Assembly: GCF_032884065.1 (NCBI RefSeq)
Contig: NC_088881.1
Coordinates: 11,559,260-11,623,259 of the forward strand
From: Artemia franciscana
Lineage: Eukaryota > Arthropoda > Branchiopoda > Anostraca > Artemiidae
Direction of reading: 5' to 3'
Length of the DNA: 64,000 bases
The translations under genes and the position numbers were made by a program. The notes under the pieces are model-generated. The model was given only the letters and a program-made list of their open reading frames with translations, did no database searches and was not told the origin of the DNA. Below, one piece after another: positions 49,791-59,778 of the stretch. Each line of letters opens with the position of its first letter. The first letter of the stretch is position 1.

Positions 49791-50829
49791 TTGACAAGTT
49801 TGGTTTAAGCTGATTCCTGAAATTAGCATTACCTAAGCCTCGAAGTCAATAAAATCTCATTGTGAATGAATCTGAAGTCCCGGAATATTGGATAAAGAAA
49901 ATTGAGCGATTCTAAGACCCCCCAAAACTATTAGTAAAGATTCTTTATTAAAAGTCAATTATTTGGTAAAGATAGTAAACAAAAAAACATTTGATTGATA
50001 AATCCAGGCTATATCAAATTAAGGAAAATAGAGCAAGGCGTAGTCAATGGTAGGCTCTTTTTTTATGGGTGACAGAATATATCTGTTTTTGGGCAAGGTA
50101 GGCTCAAATAATTTTGACATAATAATTTATAAATTACAAGTGGAATTTTATGTTTTTAAACGGACGAAATAGAAAGTGACCATGAAAAACCAAAGAAATA
50201 CATTCAGTCTTGTCGGCAAAATGAAACTTACTTAAATAAAATTCGAAGCAAAATAAAAAAATAAGTGTAAACCCAAATAAAACAAAAACTACTCCTAATA
50301 AAAATAAATAACAGATTCAATAACATTATCAATAACAAAAAAATGATAACAAAACTATTAAGCACTTTTCCTGCAAAACTTAGTTTTTTTAACCTGTGGA
50401 CTACATATTCATAGTGAAGGAAGAACCAATCTAGTCAGAGCTATCTTTGATGTGTAAGTTTTGCATTCTATCCCCCCCCTCCAAGAAAAAAAACAAATAT
50501 CAAATGTATCTCTCTCTATCTCTCTTTTTCTCTCTCTCTATTTTTCCTTCTTTCTTTTGTTTTCAACTTGAAATTTGTACAGGGCCAATTTCCATGATGA
50601 GAACCTTTTTTTTTGTTTAAGCCTCGTAATCTCTTATCGCTGTGGCAAGTCGGTGAAAAATAATGTATCGTCATTTTGAGAGTGTGACATCTAGGATCGA
50701 GTATGTATCTTGAGACCATCTGCATTTCCCGTTCCCATAAATTTTCCCAAGAATTCATCCCAACAAGGTTTCTTTAGATTTATATAGGCAGGAAATGGGA
50801 AGCAATCTCAGATAAATTGAGGTTCTTAC
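49791..50829. other. Intronic DNA, nothing recognised
   Basis: AT-rich. A TC-rich tract lies at 50509-50560. No additional receptor exon was found between here and 29396. Confidence 0.4.
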
Positions 50830-50998
50830 CTGTCTCTGTCACTGTTTTGTCTTGACATTCTACAACTCGGATGATGCAGTTCAGCAAGTTCTATGTGTTC
50901 CACATTGTTTCTTGGAGGGACAGGTGACGCAGCAGGAAATGGTGGAGGAGGAATTCCGCTTGACATACTTGATGATGATGGCATTACCACACCACCAC
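50830..50998 (-). CDS. nAChRbeta1: Nicotinic acetylcholine receptor beta1-like subunit, proximal TM3-TM4 loop exon
   Basis: Internal exon of 169 nt for the variable cytoplasmic loop between TM3 and TM4. It takes one base from the previous exon to form a glycine codon, then reads GGVVMPSSSSMSSGIPPPPF, PAASPVPPRNNVEHIELAEL and HHPSCRMSRQNSDRD, and leaves two bases (AG) that the next exon completes as arginine. ELAELHHPSCRMSR corresponds to the conserved ...LHHPNCKINR motif of insect beta1 subunits, which fixes identity and frame. The Ser/Pro-rich first half is typical of this fast-evolving loop, the site of trafficking and phosphorylation control in the family. The acceptor is TTCTCATTATAG at 51000-50999, with a weak pyrimidine tract, and the donor is CAG/GTAAGA at 50830/50829. 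It is too short to be found as a stand-alone open frame but is clear from both splice sites and homology. Confidence 0.92.
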
Positions 50999-51544
50999 CT
51001 ATAATGAGAACTTTTTGTAATGGTAATGTATCACAAACGTTATACTGACAGGTATACTAGCAAAGTAGATTAGAGGACGAATATTAGTTTTATAAACTAG
51101 TTTTGGTAATAATTCGTTGTAGTAGCAAGAAATCCCAATTGCAACCATACTACCCCCTCCCTAATATGTCCGAGTTTTATTCTTCACTCCTCCGGTTAAA
51201 TGTATTTTTAGATTCCTAGTAATTGGGTAGTTTCTTCTCATTTATTCACCACATTTGGCATCGATATATCTGTTTTTAATTGTTGATTTTTTTTTTATTT
51301 ATGCTCTATAAGTTACATCTCAGGATTCAATTCTTTCCCCTCAATGAGATAATTCATTGAGGTAATTCATTCTTTTTCTCCTACAAAATACAGAAATAAA
51401 AAAAGCCAAGAGTTATAAAAGTCTGCTTATTTTTAGTTTTTTTTTTTTGTTGATCATTTGCGTTAGAAAAGTAGATGAATGAATTGCCAAGAATTTACTT
51501 TAAAAATCCTGCACCAACGCTTAGAAAAGACTTAGAAATAGTCT
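50999..51544. other. Intronic DNA, nothing recognised
   Basis: No gene or repeat family was recognised between the receptor exon and the 450-bp satellite. Confidence 0.4.
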
Positions 51545-53775
51545 TTTTCTCGATTTGACCGTCTGGGGAGTGGGGGACCGCTTAATTCGGGAAAAATAGA
51601 AAAAATGAAGTATTTTTAACTTACGAAAGGGTGATGGGTTGTTAATGAAATTTGATGTTTGTAAGAGTATCGTGTCTCAGAGCTTTGAATATAAATCCTG
51701 ACCAGGTCCAGTGACATTGGGGGGAGTTGGAGGAAAGATGAACCTAAAATCTTGGAAAACGATTAGAGTGGAGGGATCGGGATGAAACTTGGTGGGAAAA
51801 ATAAGCACAAGTCCTAGATAAGTGATTAGCATAACCGGAACGGATCCGCTCTCTTTGGGGTAGTTGGGGGGGAGGGTTAACTCTGAAAAATTAGAAAAAA
51901 TGAGGTATTTTTAACTTAAGAACGGGTGATCGGATCTCAATGAAATTTGATATTTAGAAGGATATCGTGTCTCAAAGCTCTTATTTTAAATCCCGACGGA
52001 TCTGGCGACATCAGAGGGAGTTTGGGAGGGGGGACCTAAAATCTTGGAAAACGCTTAGAGTGGAGGGATCAGGATCAAACTTGGTGGTTTAATATAAAAA
52101 CAAGTCCAAGATACGGAACTGACATAACCGAACCGGATCCGCTCTCTTTGGTGGAGCTGGGGCCCCCCGTCCTTGCGGGGGACAGTTTGGGGGGGGGGGT
52201 GGAAATCTTAGAAAATACTTAAAGCGGAGAGATCAGAATAAAACTGGGTGGGAAGAATAAAAACAAGTCCAAGATACGGAAATGACATAACCGGACCGGA
52301 TCCGCTCTCTTTGGTGGAGTTGGGGCGGGGGAATAATTCGGAAAAATTAGAAAAAATGAAGTATTTGTAACCTACGAACGGACGATCAGATCTTAATGAA
52401 ATTCGATATTTAGAAGGATCTTATGCTTTAGAGCTCTTATTTTAAATTCCGACAAGATCCCCTGACATAGGGGGAGTTGGAGGGGAAACCGGAATTCTTG
52501 GAAAACGTGAAAATTGGGGTATCTTTATCTTACGAATAGGTGATCGGATCTTAATGAAACTTGATACATAGAAGGATCTTATTTCTCAGATGCTCCATTT
52601 TTACTCGAATTGGATCCGGTGACATAGAGGGCTGGAGGGGGGAGACAGAAATCTTGGAAAACGCTTAGAGTTGAGAGATTGGGATGAAACCTGATGGGAA
52701 GAATAAGCATAAGTTTTAGATACGTGATTGACATAATTGTAATGGGTCCGTTCTCTTTGGTGGAGCTGGGGGGGGGGGTTTTAATTTGGAAAAAATAAAA
52801 AATTGAGGTATTTTTAACTTAAGAACGGGCGACCGGATCTTAATGAAATTTGATATTTAGAAGGAGCCCATGTCTCAGAGCTCTTATTTAAAATCCTGAC
52901 CAGATCCGTTGACATTGGGGGGAGTTGGAGGGGGAAATCGGAAATCTTGGAAAACGTGAAAATTGGGGTATCTTTATCTTACGAATAGGTGATCGGATCT
53001 TAACGAAACCTGATACATAGAAGGATCTTATTTCTCAGATGCTCCATTTTTGACTCGAATTGGATCCGGTGACATAGAGGGCTGGAGGGGGGAAACAGAA
53101 ATCTTGGAAAACGCTTAGAGTTGAGAGATTGGGATGAAACCTGATGGGAAGAATAAGCATAAGTTTTAGATACGTGATTGACATAATTGTAATGGGTCCG
53201 TTCTCTTTGGTGGAGCTGGGGGGGGGGGTGTTAATTTGGAAAAAATAAAAAATTGAGGTATTTTTAACTTAAGAACGGGCGACCGGATCTTAATGAAATT
53301 TGATATTTAGAAGGAACCCATGTCTCAGAGCTCTTATTTAAAATCCTGACCAGATCCGTTGACATTGGGGGGAGTTGGAGGGGGAAATCGGAAATCTTGG
53401 AAAACGCTTAGAATGGAGGAATCGGGATGAAGCTTGGTGGGTAGAATACGCAAATTTCTTAGATACTTGATTGACGTAACTGGACTGGATTCACTCTCTT
53501 TGGGGGAGTTAGAGGTGGAGTTCAGTGCTTTGGCCAGTTTGATGCTTCTGGACGTGCCAGGACGATGAAAATTGGTTGGCGTGTCAGGGAGCTGCACAAA
53601 TTGACTTGACAAAGTTGTTTTCCCTGATTCGACCATCTGGGGGGCTGAAGGGAGAGGAAAAATTAGAAAAAATTAGGTATTTATAACTTACGAGGGGGTG
53701 ATCGGATCTTAATGAATTGTGATATTTGGAAGCACCTAGTGACTCAGAGCTTTTATTTTAAATCCCGACCGGCAT
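51545..53775. repeat. Satellite with 450-bp higher-order repeat
   Basis: Repeated landmark phrases are TAACTTACGAACGGGTGATC, CTTAATGAAATTTGATATTT, TTGGAAAACGCTTAGAGTGG and CCGGATCCGCTCTCTTTGG, each followed by G-runs. The TTACGAA landmark falls near 51620, 51912, 52368, 52528, 52817, 52976, 53265 and 53686, so spacings alternate between about 160 and 290 bp. Two adjacent 450-bp blocks (about 52498-52947 and 52947-53397) are almost identical, while outer units are more diverged. The minus-strand open frame 53334-53636 is only the repeat. Confidence 0.92.
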
Positions 53776-53982
53776 AAAGCCTCTGATTTTCCTTTTAAAT
53801 CAATCTATTGATTCTTAGAATTTCGCTAGAGCTCATACCATATGAGCTCTTGGCTCTTGGCTGTTCCGGCCTCGTCACAAGTGCCATATGAGCTCTTAGT
53901 TCTTGTTTTTCTATAAAAAAGTGCGACTGTAGTTTGATCTGGGCATTAATCAAAGCAACCTACGAACTGAATGACAAAATTT

Positions 53983-54480
53983 GCAGCAGAACAATAACAA
54001 CATTTGAATTACAATGAGAGATCAAAGGTGACCAAAACATCAAAAACATGTCCAAAGTGTAAACTTAACGTAATCAAGGGACAGTCCTTATTCGTATGGG
54101 TTGAAAAAATGGTAAAGACGGGAAGCATGAAACTTCAATAATCCTTCATAATCAAAAGATTTTTCGGATATGCATTAAATATGATCATCATCACTGGTTA
54201 AATACCGTTACAAATGAAAGTATGGAAGTAAGGTAGAATGTTTCAAATAATACAGCAGAAAATGACCTGAAAACCTTTTCTTTTTTCTAATGATAATAAT
54301 TAAAAAAATAAATAAATAAAAGCCGAATATTTTGGCTTTACGTTCAGATGCCTTTGTCAACGGGATAAAATAAAATAAAACTAAATAGAAAAAAAGGAAA
54401 GGAGGGACACAAACAATTAAAACTCTCATCTTCCTAATGTCCAATAGAATTTCAGCTAACATGTTTTAAGAGGGATTGGA
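53983..54480 (+). mobile_element. CR1/jockey-like LINE, 5' fragment
   Basis: GCAGCAGAACAATAACAACA and the following 90 bp are nearly identical to 54773-54870, the beginning of the LINE copy further on. The frame encodes TSKTCPKCKLNVIKGQSLFV and WVEKMVKTGSMKLQ before a stop, resembling the N-terminal Cys-rich (PHD-like) part of LINE ORF1. The right edge is uncertain and could be as early as 54190. Confidence 0.65.
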
Positions 54481-54589
54481 TATATATACACTTTGAATTA
54501 CCCATTAACTACATTTTTGATTAACTAAGTAGTTGTAATCGATGTATCGATGTAGTTGTATCGATACTTTTGAAATAGCACTATACAAC

Positions 54590-54712
54590 TTTAGCGGAAA
54601 GTCCTTTTATTTAACGAGGCGGGAACCCCCCCCTCACACACGAAATAATTTATCTATGTTTAAAGGTTTGATGTGGCTCTTTACTTTCACTTGAATCAAT
54701 ACTTTTTTTTTG
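54590..54712. mobile_element. FB palindrome half, decayed
   Basis: ACTTTAGCGGAAAGTCC, CGAAATAATTTATCTATG and GATGTGGCTCTTTACTTTCA follow the order of the second arm of the FB end palindrome. The first arm is missing. Confidence 0.55.
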
Positions 54713-54768
54713 TTAGACAAACTTATCTGCTGTTTTATTATGCACAGTAGTTCCGTTTTCTTCGTTCA

Positions 54769-55740
54769 GTGAAGGCAGCAGAACAACAACAACATTTGAA
54801 TTACAATGAGAGATCAAAGGTGACCAAAACATCAAAAACATGTCCAAAGTGTAAACTTAACGTAATCAAGGGCAACCGTAATGCAGCAACCGTTTCTGGT
54901 AAATCTCGTGAAGAGCTAGTGGTCAATTTAACATCCGCATATGATAGATTGTCTACTTGGCTCTCTGATAATAGACTACTTCTGAATAGAAAGAAGACTA
55001 AGTTTATTGTTTACAGCAGGACGGGTCACAAGTTTCCAGATATAGAATCAGTTTCCATTTCTGCGAATGAACCTGAGTCTGTTATTGAAACGGTTGTATT
55101 GATAAGATATTTAGGAGTTGTGTTTGATGAGAATTTGTCATGGAAAGAGCAAATTAATCAGGTTAGAGCAAAGTCTGCCCGTGGAGTTGGTATAATGTGT
55201 AGACTGAAAAACCTTCTTCCATATTGCGCTCTTAAATCCATTTACTTTTCCCTTGTGCAATCCCATTTTGATTATGCCTCTATTATTTTTTTGAACACTT
55301 TTAAAAGTAATGTTACCCCTCTACAGATTATACAAAATAAAGCAGTTCGTATACTTAAACCTTTTCTGCCATCGCCATCAAAGTTTCCCTTAAAATCCAC
55401 AACAGAGACCATTTTTTCACTTCATAATATTCTTCCTGTTCGGCAAAGTATCCAATTTTTAAGTGTTATGTTTAAGATTAAGCTTGAACGAGATAAGCTC
55501 CCCAGATATTTTGCATCGATGGGTCTTATTTCTTCTCCTTCATCTTCACAAGTTGAAACCCGTGGTAAATATAATCTGCGGACTCCTAAGGTAGTTACAG
55601 AGAGGTCGCGTTTTTGCCTGAGGTATTTGATTCCTCTACATTGGGAAAGTTTGAAAAATGAGATTGATTTTAATATAAGCATAGATGCTATAAGACGGAA
55701 GTTGAAAAAAGTGCTGATTGAAAGTTATAAATCTAAATAA
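54769..55740 (+). CDS. LINE-derived fusion ORF: ORF1 Cys motif joined to RT C-terminus
   Basis: Uninterrupted frame of 323 codons, opening at a GTG in the flank and ending TAA. Residues 22-36 hold KTCPKCKLNVIKG, the Cys-rich start of ORF1. From about residue 37 it changes to ATVSGKSREELVVNLTSAYD, the stretch that in CR1/jockey reverse transcriptases follows the catalytic YADD box. Next come RLSTWLSDNRLLLNRKKTKF, RYLGVVFDENLSWKEQI, LKSIYFSLVQSHFDYASIIF and LQIIQNKAVRIL, then a C-terminal domain with NLRTPKV and IPLHWESLKNEID. The catalytic palm and endonuclease are missing, so it cannot copy itself. The deletion point is at AAGGG/CAACC, near 54872, and keeps the frame. The first in-frame ATG is far inside (about codon 146), so translation from the natural start is uncertain. 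It is intact apart from the deletion, which suggests a recent insertion. Confidence 0.8.
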   Translation: MKAAEQQQHLNYNERSKVTKTSKTCPKCKLNVIKGNRNAATVSGKSREELVVNLTSAYDRLSTWLSDNRLLLNRKKTKFIVYSRTGHKFPDIESVSISANEPESVIETVVLIRYLGVVFDENLSWKEQINQVRAKSARGVGIMCRLKNLLPYCALKSIYFSLVQSHFDYASIIFLNTFKSNVTPLQIIQNKAVRILKPFLPSPSKFPLKSTTETIFSLHNILPVRQSIQFLSVMFKIKLERDKLPRYFASMGLISSPSSSQVETRGKYNLRTPKVVTERSRFCLRYLIPLHWESLKNEIDFNISIDAIRRKLKKVLIESYKSK

Positions 55741-56112
55741 TATGATTTTTTATTTTTTTTATTTTTTTTTAGGGATGTTTATATATTTTTTTTTTTTTTT
55801 TAGTATTGGGTTGGTCTCTGGGGTTCGCCCATGAGACCTCCAGATGTCTTATGACTCACTTGGTTTTAAGTTGTAAATTTAATTGTGTCTCAGGATGGTG
55901 CGCGGAGGATGGAAGTGGTATCGTACGGCACGGGATTTGTTTTTTATTTATTTCTGTCAAGTTTGGTTAAGAGAAGTTTTTATTTTTAATTTTGTGCATA
56001 TTTAGTGTTTCTTAAAGGTAGCTCAATTGCATTCGAGCTATACTCTCAGCCTTGAGTTACCTAATATTTTGTATATATTGGTTATAATAAAAGAACCTTG
56101 AACCTTGAACCT
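54779..56112 (+). mobile_element. CR1/jockey-like LINE, internally deleted insertion
   Basis: Retroposon with a defined 5' end shared with 53983, an open frame, a T-rich 3' UTR, and a 3' end made of repeated heptamer CCTTGAA (about 56095-56112). TGAAGGCAG at 54770-54778 recurs at 56113-56121, a likely 9-bp target-site duplication, though part of it could be element sequence because the 3' repeat also contains TTGAA and the 5' end contains GCAG. It inserted into older FB-like sequence, since AATTACCCATTAACTACATT (about 54496) and AATTACCCACTGACTACATT (about 56139) flank it. Confidence 0.75.
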
Positions 56113-56121
56113 TGAAGGCAG

Positions 56122-56348
56122 TCGCTAAATAAGCGCTTGCAATTACCCACTGACTACATTTGTCACATTCATAAATGCTTTCAGTATAGCATTGTTAAAC
56201 CTTAGCGTAAGGAGCTAGAGATGGCACCTCAGCGACCTCCTCCAAACAGGGAATATTTCACATAAATTATAAGCTTCTATGTCACTTTTTCGTTTCATTT
56301 GATGAAAATCTATTTTTGTCTTTATTTAGAAAATAAAACAGGACTTAC
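56122..56348. other. Intron end next to the receptor exon
   Basis: Contains CCTTAGCGTAAGGAGCTAGAG, reminiscent of an FB palindrome arm, then the donor side of the exon at 56349. Nothing else seen. Confidence 0.4.
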
Positions 56349-56997
56349 CTGGTGTTTCTATCATCCACCGTAGTCTCGTCTTCTTCGGTCTTCTCATGAC
56401 CAAAGCAATAGGCAAATATTTAAGAAAAACAACCCGTATCCAATTTGGCATTCTATGAGTTCGAGGTCCCCGAAAATTCCAGTTTATAATCACTACTGTC
56501 ACCAAAATACTTACAGTATTCATTATAAATGTAAATAACAAATATTTGGCTATTAATGGAAGCACAAGGCTTGTTGGTGGTAGGATTTTTGATACAAGTA
56601 AAAGAAACACAACCAATGATAGTAAAATACTAATACCAAGTGTGATTTTTTCACCAGCTTCTGCTGGTAAATAAAATACAAGCACACATAAAAACGAAAT
56701 GAGCACTGTTGGTAATATTAAGTTCACTGTGTAGAATAAAGTTTTTCGACGAATTGTTATATAAAATGTTAAATCAGTTTCAGTTTGATTGTTATCACCT
56801 ATGTTTTCATTTAAGTAAGCTGGGACCTCTATTATGTCCCAAGTTCCTGATTTCCAATAGTCTGATAAATCTACAAATGGCTTATGTAAATATAATTGAA
56901 GGGAAACTTGATCGCCATTGAATGTCCAAGAGCCAAATTTGAGGACACATGTCTGTTGATCAAAGGGGAAATATGTCACATCGATGGTGCATGAGCT
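56349..56997 (-). CDS. nAChRbeta1: Nicotinic acetylcholine receptor beta1-like subunit, Cys-loop to TM3 exon
   Basis: The largest exon, 649 nt, encoding 216 residues of a pentameric acetylcholine-gated cation channel subunit of the postsynaptic membrane. In order it holds the Cys-loop (C3 to C17, SSCTIDVTYFPFDQQTC), the end of the ligand-binding domain, TM1 (about 87-111, LFYTVNLILPTVLISF), the pore-lining TM2 (about 117-140, KITLGISILLSLVVFLLLVS), TM3 (about 148-173, LIAKYLLFTFIMNTVSILVT), then GPRTHRMPNW and the start of the cytoplasmic loop (RPKKTRLRWMIETP). Loop C (AYLNENIGDNNQTETD) lacks the adjacent cysteines of alpha subunits, so it is non-alpha, and the overall sequence is very close to arthropod beta1. 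NQT at about residue 70 is a possible glycosylation site. The acceptor is CTTTACAG at 57000-56998 and the donor is CAG/GTAAGT at 56349/56348. It starts in phase 0 and ends with one base of a glycine codon. Upstream exons are outside the window. Confidence 0.97.
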
Positions 56998-58600
56998 CTG
57001 TAAAGAAAAAATATAAAATAAATAGGATCAAAGTAAAAATGATTCTTTTTGCAAGTTTTTTTTTGTAAGCTAAAAATCAGTCTGGTAGTTTAGTTGAAAA
57101 ATTAAATAGAGACGTAACTTTAGTATGGTTACATTTTAATGATTGTCTGCTAATTTCAAATTTTTAAATTATTAGGCCTGATAATACAAAATAATATCTT
57201 GCTGATTCAATTTATGCTCTTTTAGCTATTTCAAGTAATTAGTCAAACGTATTATATTTTTATAATGAATATTCTACAAGAAAAGGTTTATTAGTGCCCC
57301 CCTCCCCAGCAGTTAGTTAACTAATACGGATGACACAAAAAAAGATTGGTAGAGGTAGAAACTGTTTATTTTATTCAAAAACAAAACAAGTTCGAAGACA
57401 GATGATTCAATGATTGGTGAAGATAAGACATTTTTATAACCAAGGATAGATACTGCAAAAGATATGTAGGAACTAGAATAGCAAAAGCTATGGCTCAATT
57501 TTGGAACGTGTCAAAAAGCAAAAAAAAAACATGATTCCAAAAGAAAGAAGTGTATAGTTTTTTTGACAGCAAAGCGAAATAAAAGAAGACTGGGTATCCC
57601 AGATAGGGGTTATGCGTGATAATTTGATGAGGACCTTTCATCTCTGGGAATTTTTTTCAAGGTATCCAAAATGAAGTATAAAAAAAGCGTTGCAAGGAGA
57701 AAAGATTTTTCAGCTGTTTGTCAGCCTCAAGTGGCATTCTCTACGATAAATCTGAATTAGTGCCCAAAACACAGAGCTTAGAACATAAAACTATGCGATC
57801 TTCTATTAACAGAGACAATGTTGTGAATACATTTTTTCAATTTTCCTCAGAGAGTCTCGAGAGCGGAATAACCTCATGGAAATGAGTTTACATTAGCAAT
57901 ATAGAAACTTATCATTTTCAAATATTTTTGGGCCACGAAAGAAGCCGTGACTCAGCAAGGTGCAATCTTTAATCACCAAACAACAGTTGTGGCCCAGTCT
58001 CGGCTCAATATACATGTGAGTAAAATGTCTTAATTGATTTTTAATAGCCAATAAGTATTGGAAAACTAATAAAACATGGTCGAAGACAATTAGTTTATAA
58101 TCCTCCATCTTGAACACTTCCCGCACCGCCATCTTTAAAAAGCAAATTTCTTGTGTTAAAAATCCTGGATGATGCGGTCTACTGAACATTAATTTACTAC
58201 GTAGTTGGGGAAATTGGCTAGTGCTTCTGCCTTAGTGATTACAGATCCTCGGTATGATCCTGACAGGAACCACATTTTCTGAGCCATGAAAGTAAAACCA
58301 CCTGAACAAAAGGTCAAATCACTTTTTCATCATTTCGCTTTTACGAAATAGTTACCAAGCTCAGATATCAGTGTTGCGTCTTCTGTCTCAGTTCATCTCA
58401 ACTCTACAGTATAGTAAAGAGGGAAACATAGCCCTTAGTAGCAGAAACTTTGAAAATATCTTTTCAATGTGAGTTTCTCTTGAGATAAAAATTCCCAGCG
58501 AACCATTGTTGAAAACACTTAGCCGTCAATATATAGTCCCTTTCTTAAAAAAGAGGAAAAAATCGCATGTTTGCACGAGTAGCATTCATGTGTCGGCTTT
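56998..58600. other. Intron upstream of the Cys-loop exon, no exon seen
   Basis: I looked on the minus strand for the preceding conserved exon (the WVPPAIYQ-type region) and did not find it. A minus-strand open frame at 57893-58189 has no family resemblance. Confidence 0.4.
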
Positions 58601-59060
58601 TTCCTTTTGGCTTTCTCTGGTGCAAGCAGGCTATTGGAAGATTGCAGGGAGGTTTTGAGGGTTCATTCAAATGATAGTACTTACATCTATGTGCTCTCAA
58701 TAAACTTGTCTTTTAGCGCTATAGCAAATTGCTATATAGCACTAGAATGCACTCTTGCTGTTATCTACGAGGTGAGATGGCTAGGAAAGCTAAGAAATAA
58801 ACTACTGAAATCAGAATCATCAAACAATCTTTTACTAAGATATAGAAACATTTTTTCGACGAAACTGTTAAGACAGACACGAAGGCACATAGCTCGCACC
58901 AATTATCTTGATGCTGGCAAGGCGAGAACAGGGTACTTAAACAAAACCTTCATCTGACGTTACATTTCGATCTGGAATGATCTTCATGGGAAGTTATCCC
59001 TAAAAGATTCTCTGTTGACCCTCTTAAAAGAAGATTAAATAGTAACCGAACAACCTTGAT
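58601..59060 (+). pseudogene. Possible LINE linker-region remnant
   Basis: The peptide RNKLLKSESSNNLLLRYRNI followed by FSTKLLRQTRRHI resembles the conserved linker between endonuclease and reverse transcriptase of jockey/CR1-type LINEs, where a YRN...L.R..K pattern occurs. Nothing of the flanking domains is recognisable, so the call is tentative. Confidence 0.3.
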
Positions 59061-59778
59061 GAAAGACTAACGGGAAATCAGATATTCAATTACATCTGGC
59101 ACCACGAATTTAGGAATACAAAAAAAGCACAGTTACATAAATGGAACATGATTACATTTGGACATAATTATTTTCTTAACATTCAACAAAATAGTCGTTT
59201 CCAAGTATGAAAATGTGCTTTTTTATAATCATAATTACAGCAATAAATACAACCAGGGGTGTCGGAAAACTATAGGTTCTGCCTATGTGGCATGCATATA
59301 AAACTGGGTCAGGGCTTTTCTTTATACTCTTGGAACTATGCAGTTCTAGTGACTACACTGAAAAAATAAAATAATATAAGATTTGCTTAGACTGGAAGCC
59401 TAAAGCGCCTTAAGATTTTTTTTTTTTTTGCATTGGAATGGTAAAGTTTTCATAATGGCAATTTCAATGTTAAGAGTTTTCTTTAGTATTTTTGTCGTGA
59501 TTAAGGAATTTCAGATCCTCATTCGAAATTACCGCTATTTGGTATAATTTTTGAATTAAAATGGAATAGTTGTGGGCATCAAGCCATGGCTAATTGTAGG
59601 AAAAGCCGAGACAAATACTTCAATTGAGTGAGAAGCAAACCTGGCATTAATTCCCCCATTATCAGGATTGTATAAAAAGGAGGTTAGTTCATTTGTTAAT
59701 AGATATGTCTATCTATTATCCGTCCATTCGTCATTCTTAGGGCAGTAGAGCCAAGGTAGATAATCATAGAGCTAAGAT
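59061..59778. other. Intronic DNA, nothing recognised
   Basis: No gene or repeat family was identified ahead of the TTCGTTTT array. Confidence 0.4.

Noticed and set aside
53334-53636. Minus-strand 100-codon open frame
   Set aside because: It falls in the 450-bp satellite, and the equivalent frame in the neighbouring units is broken.
56349-56997. Alpha-type nicotinic subunit
   Set aside because: Loop C lacks the adjacent cysteine pair that defines alpha subunits; the sequence fits beta1.
57893-58189. Minus-strand open frame as an upstream receptor exon
   Set aside because: It does not contain the conserved ligand-binding domain sequence expected before the Cys-loop.
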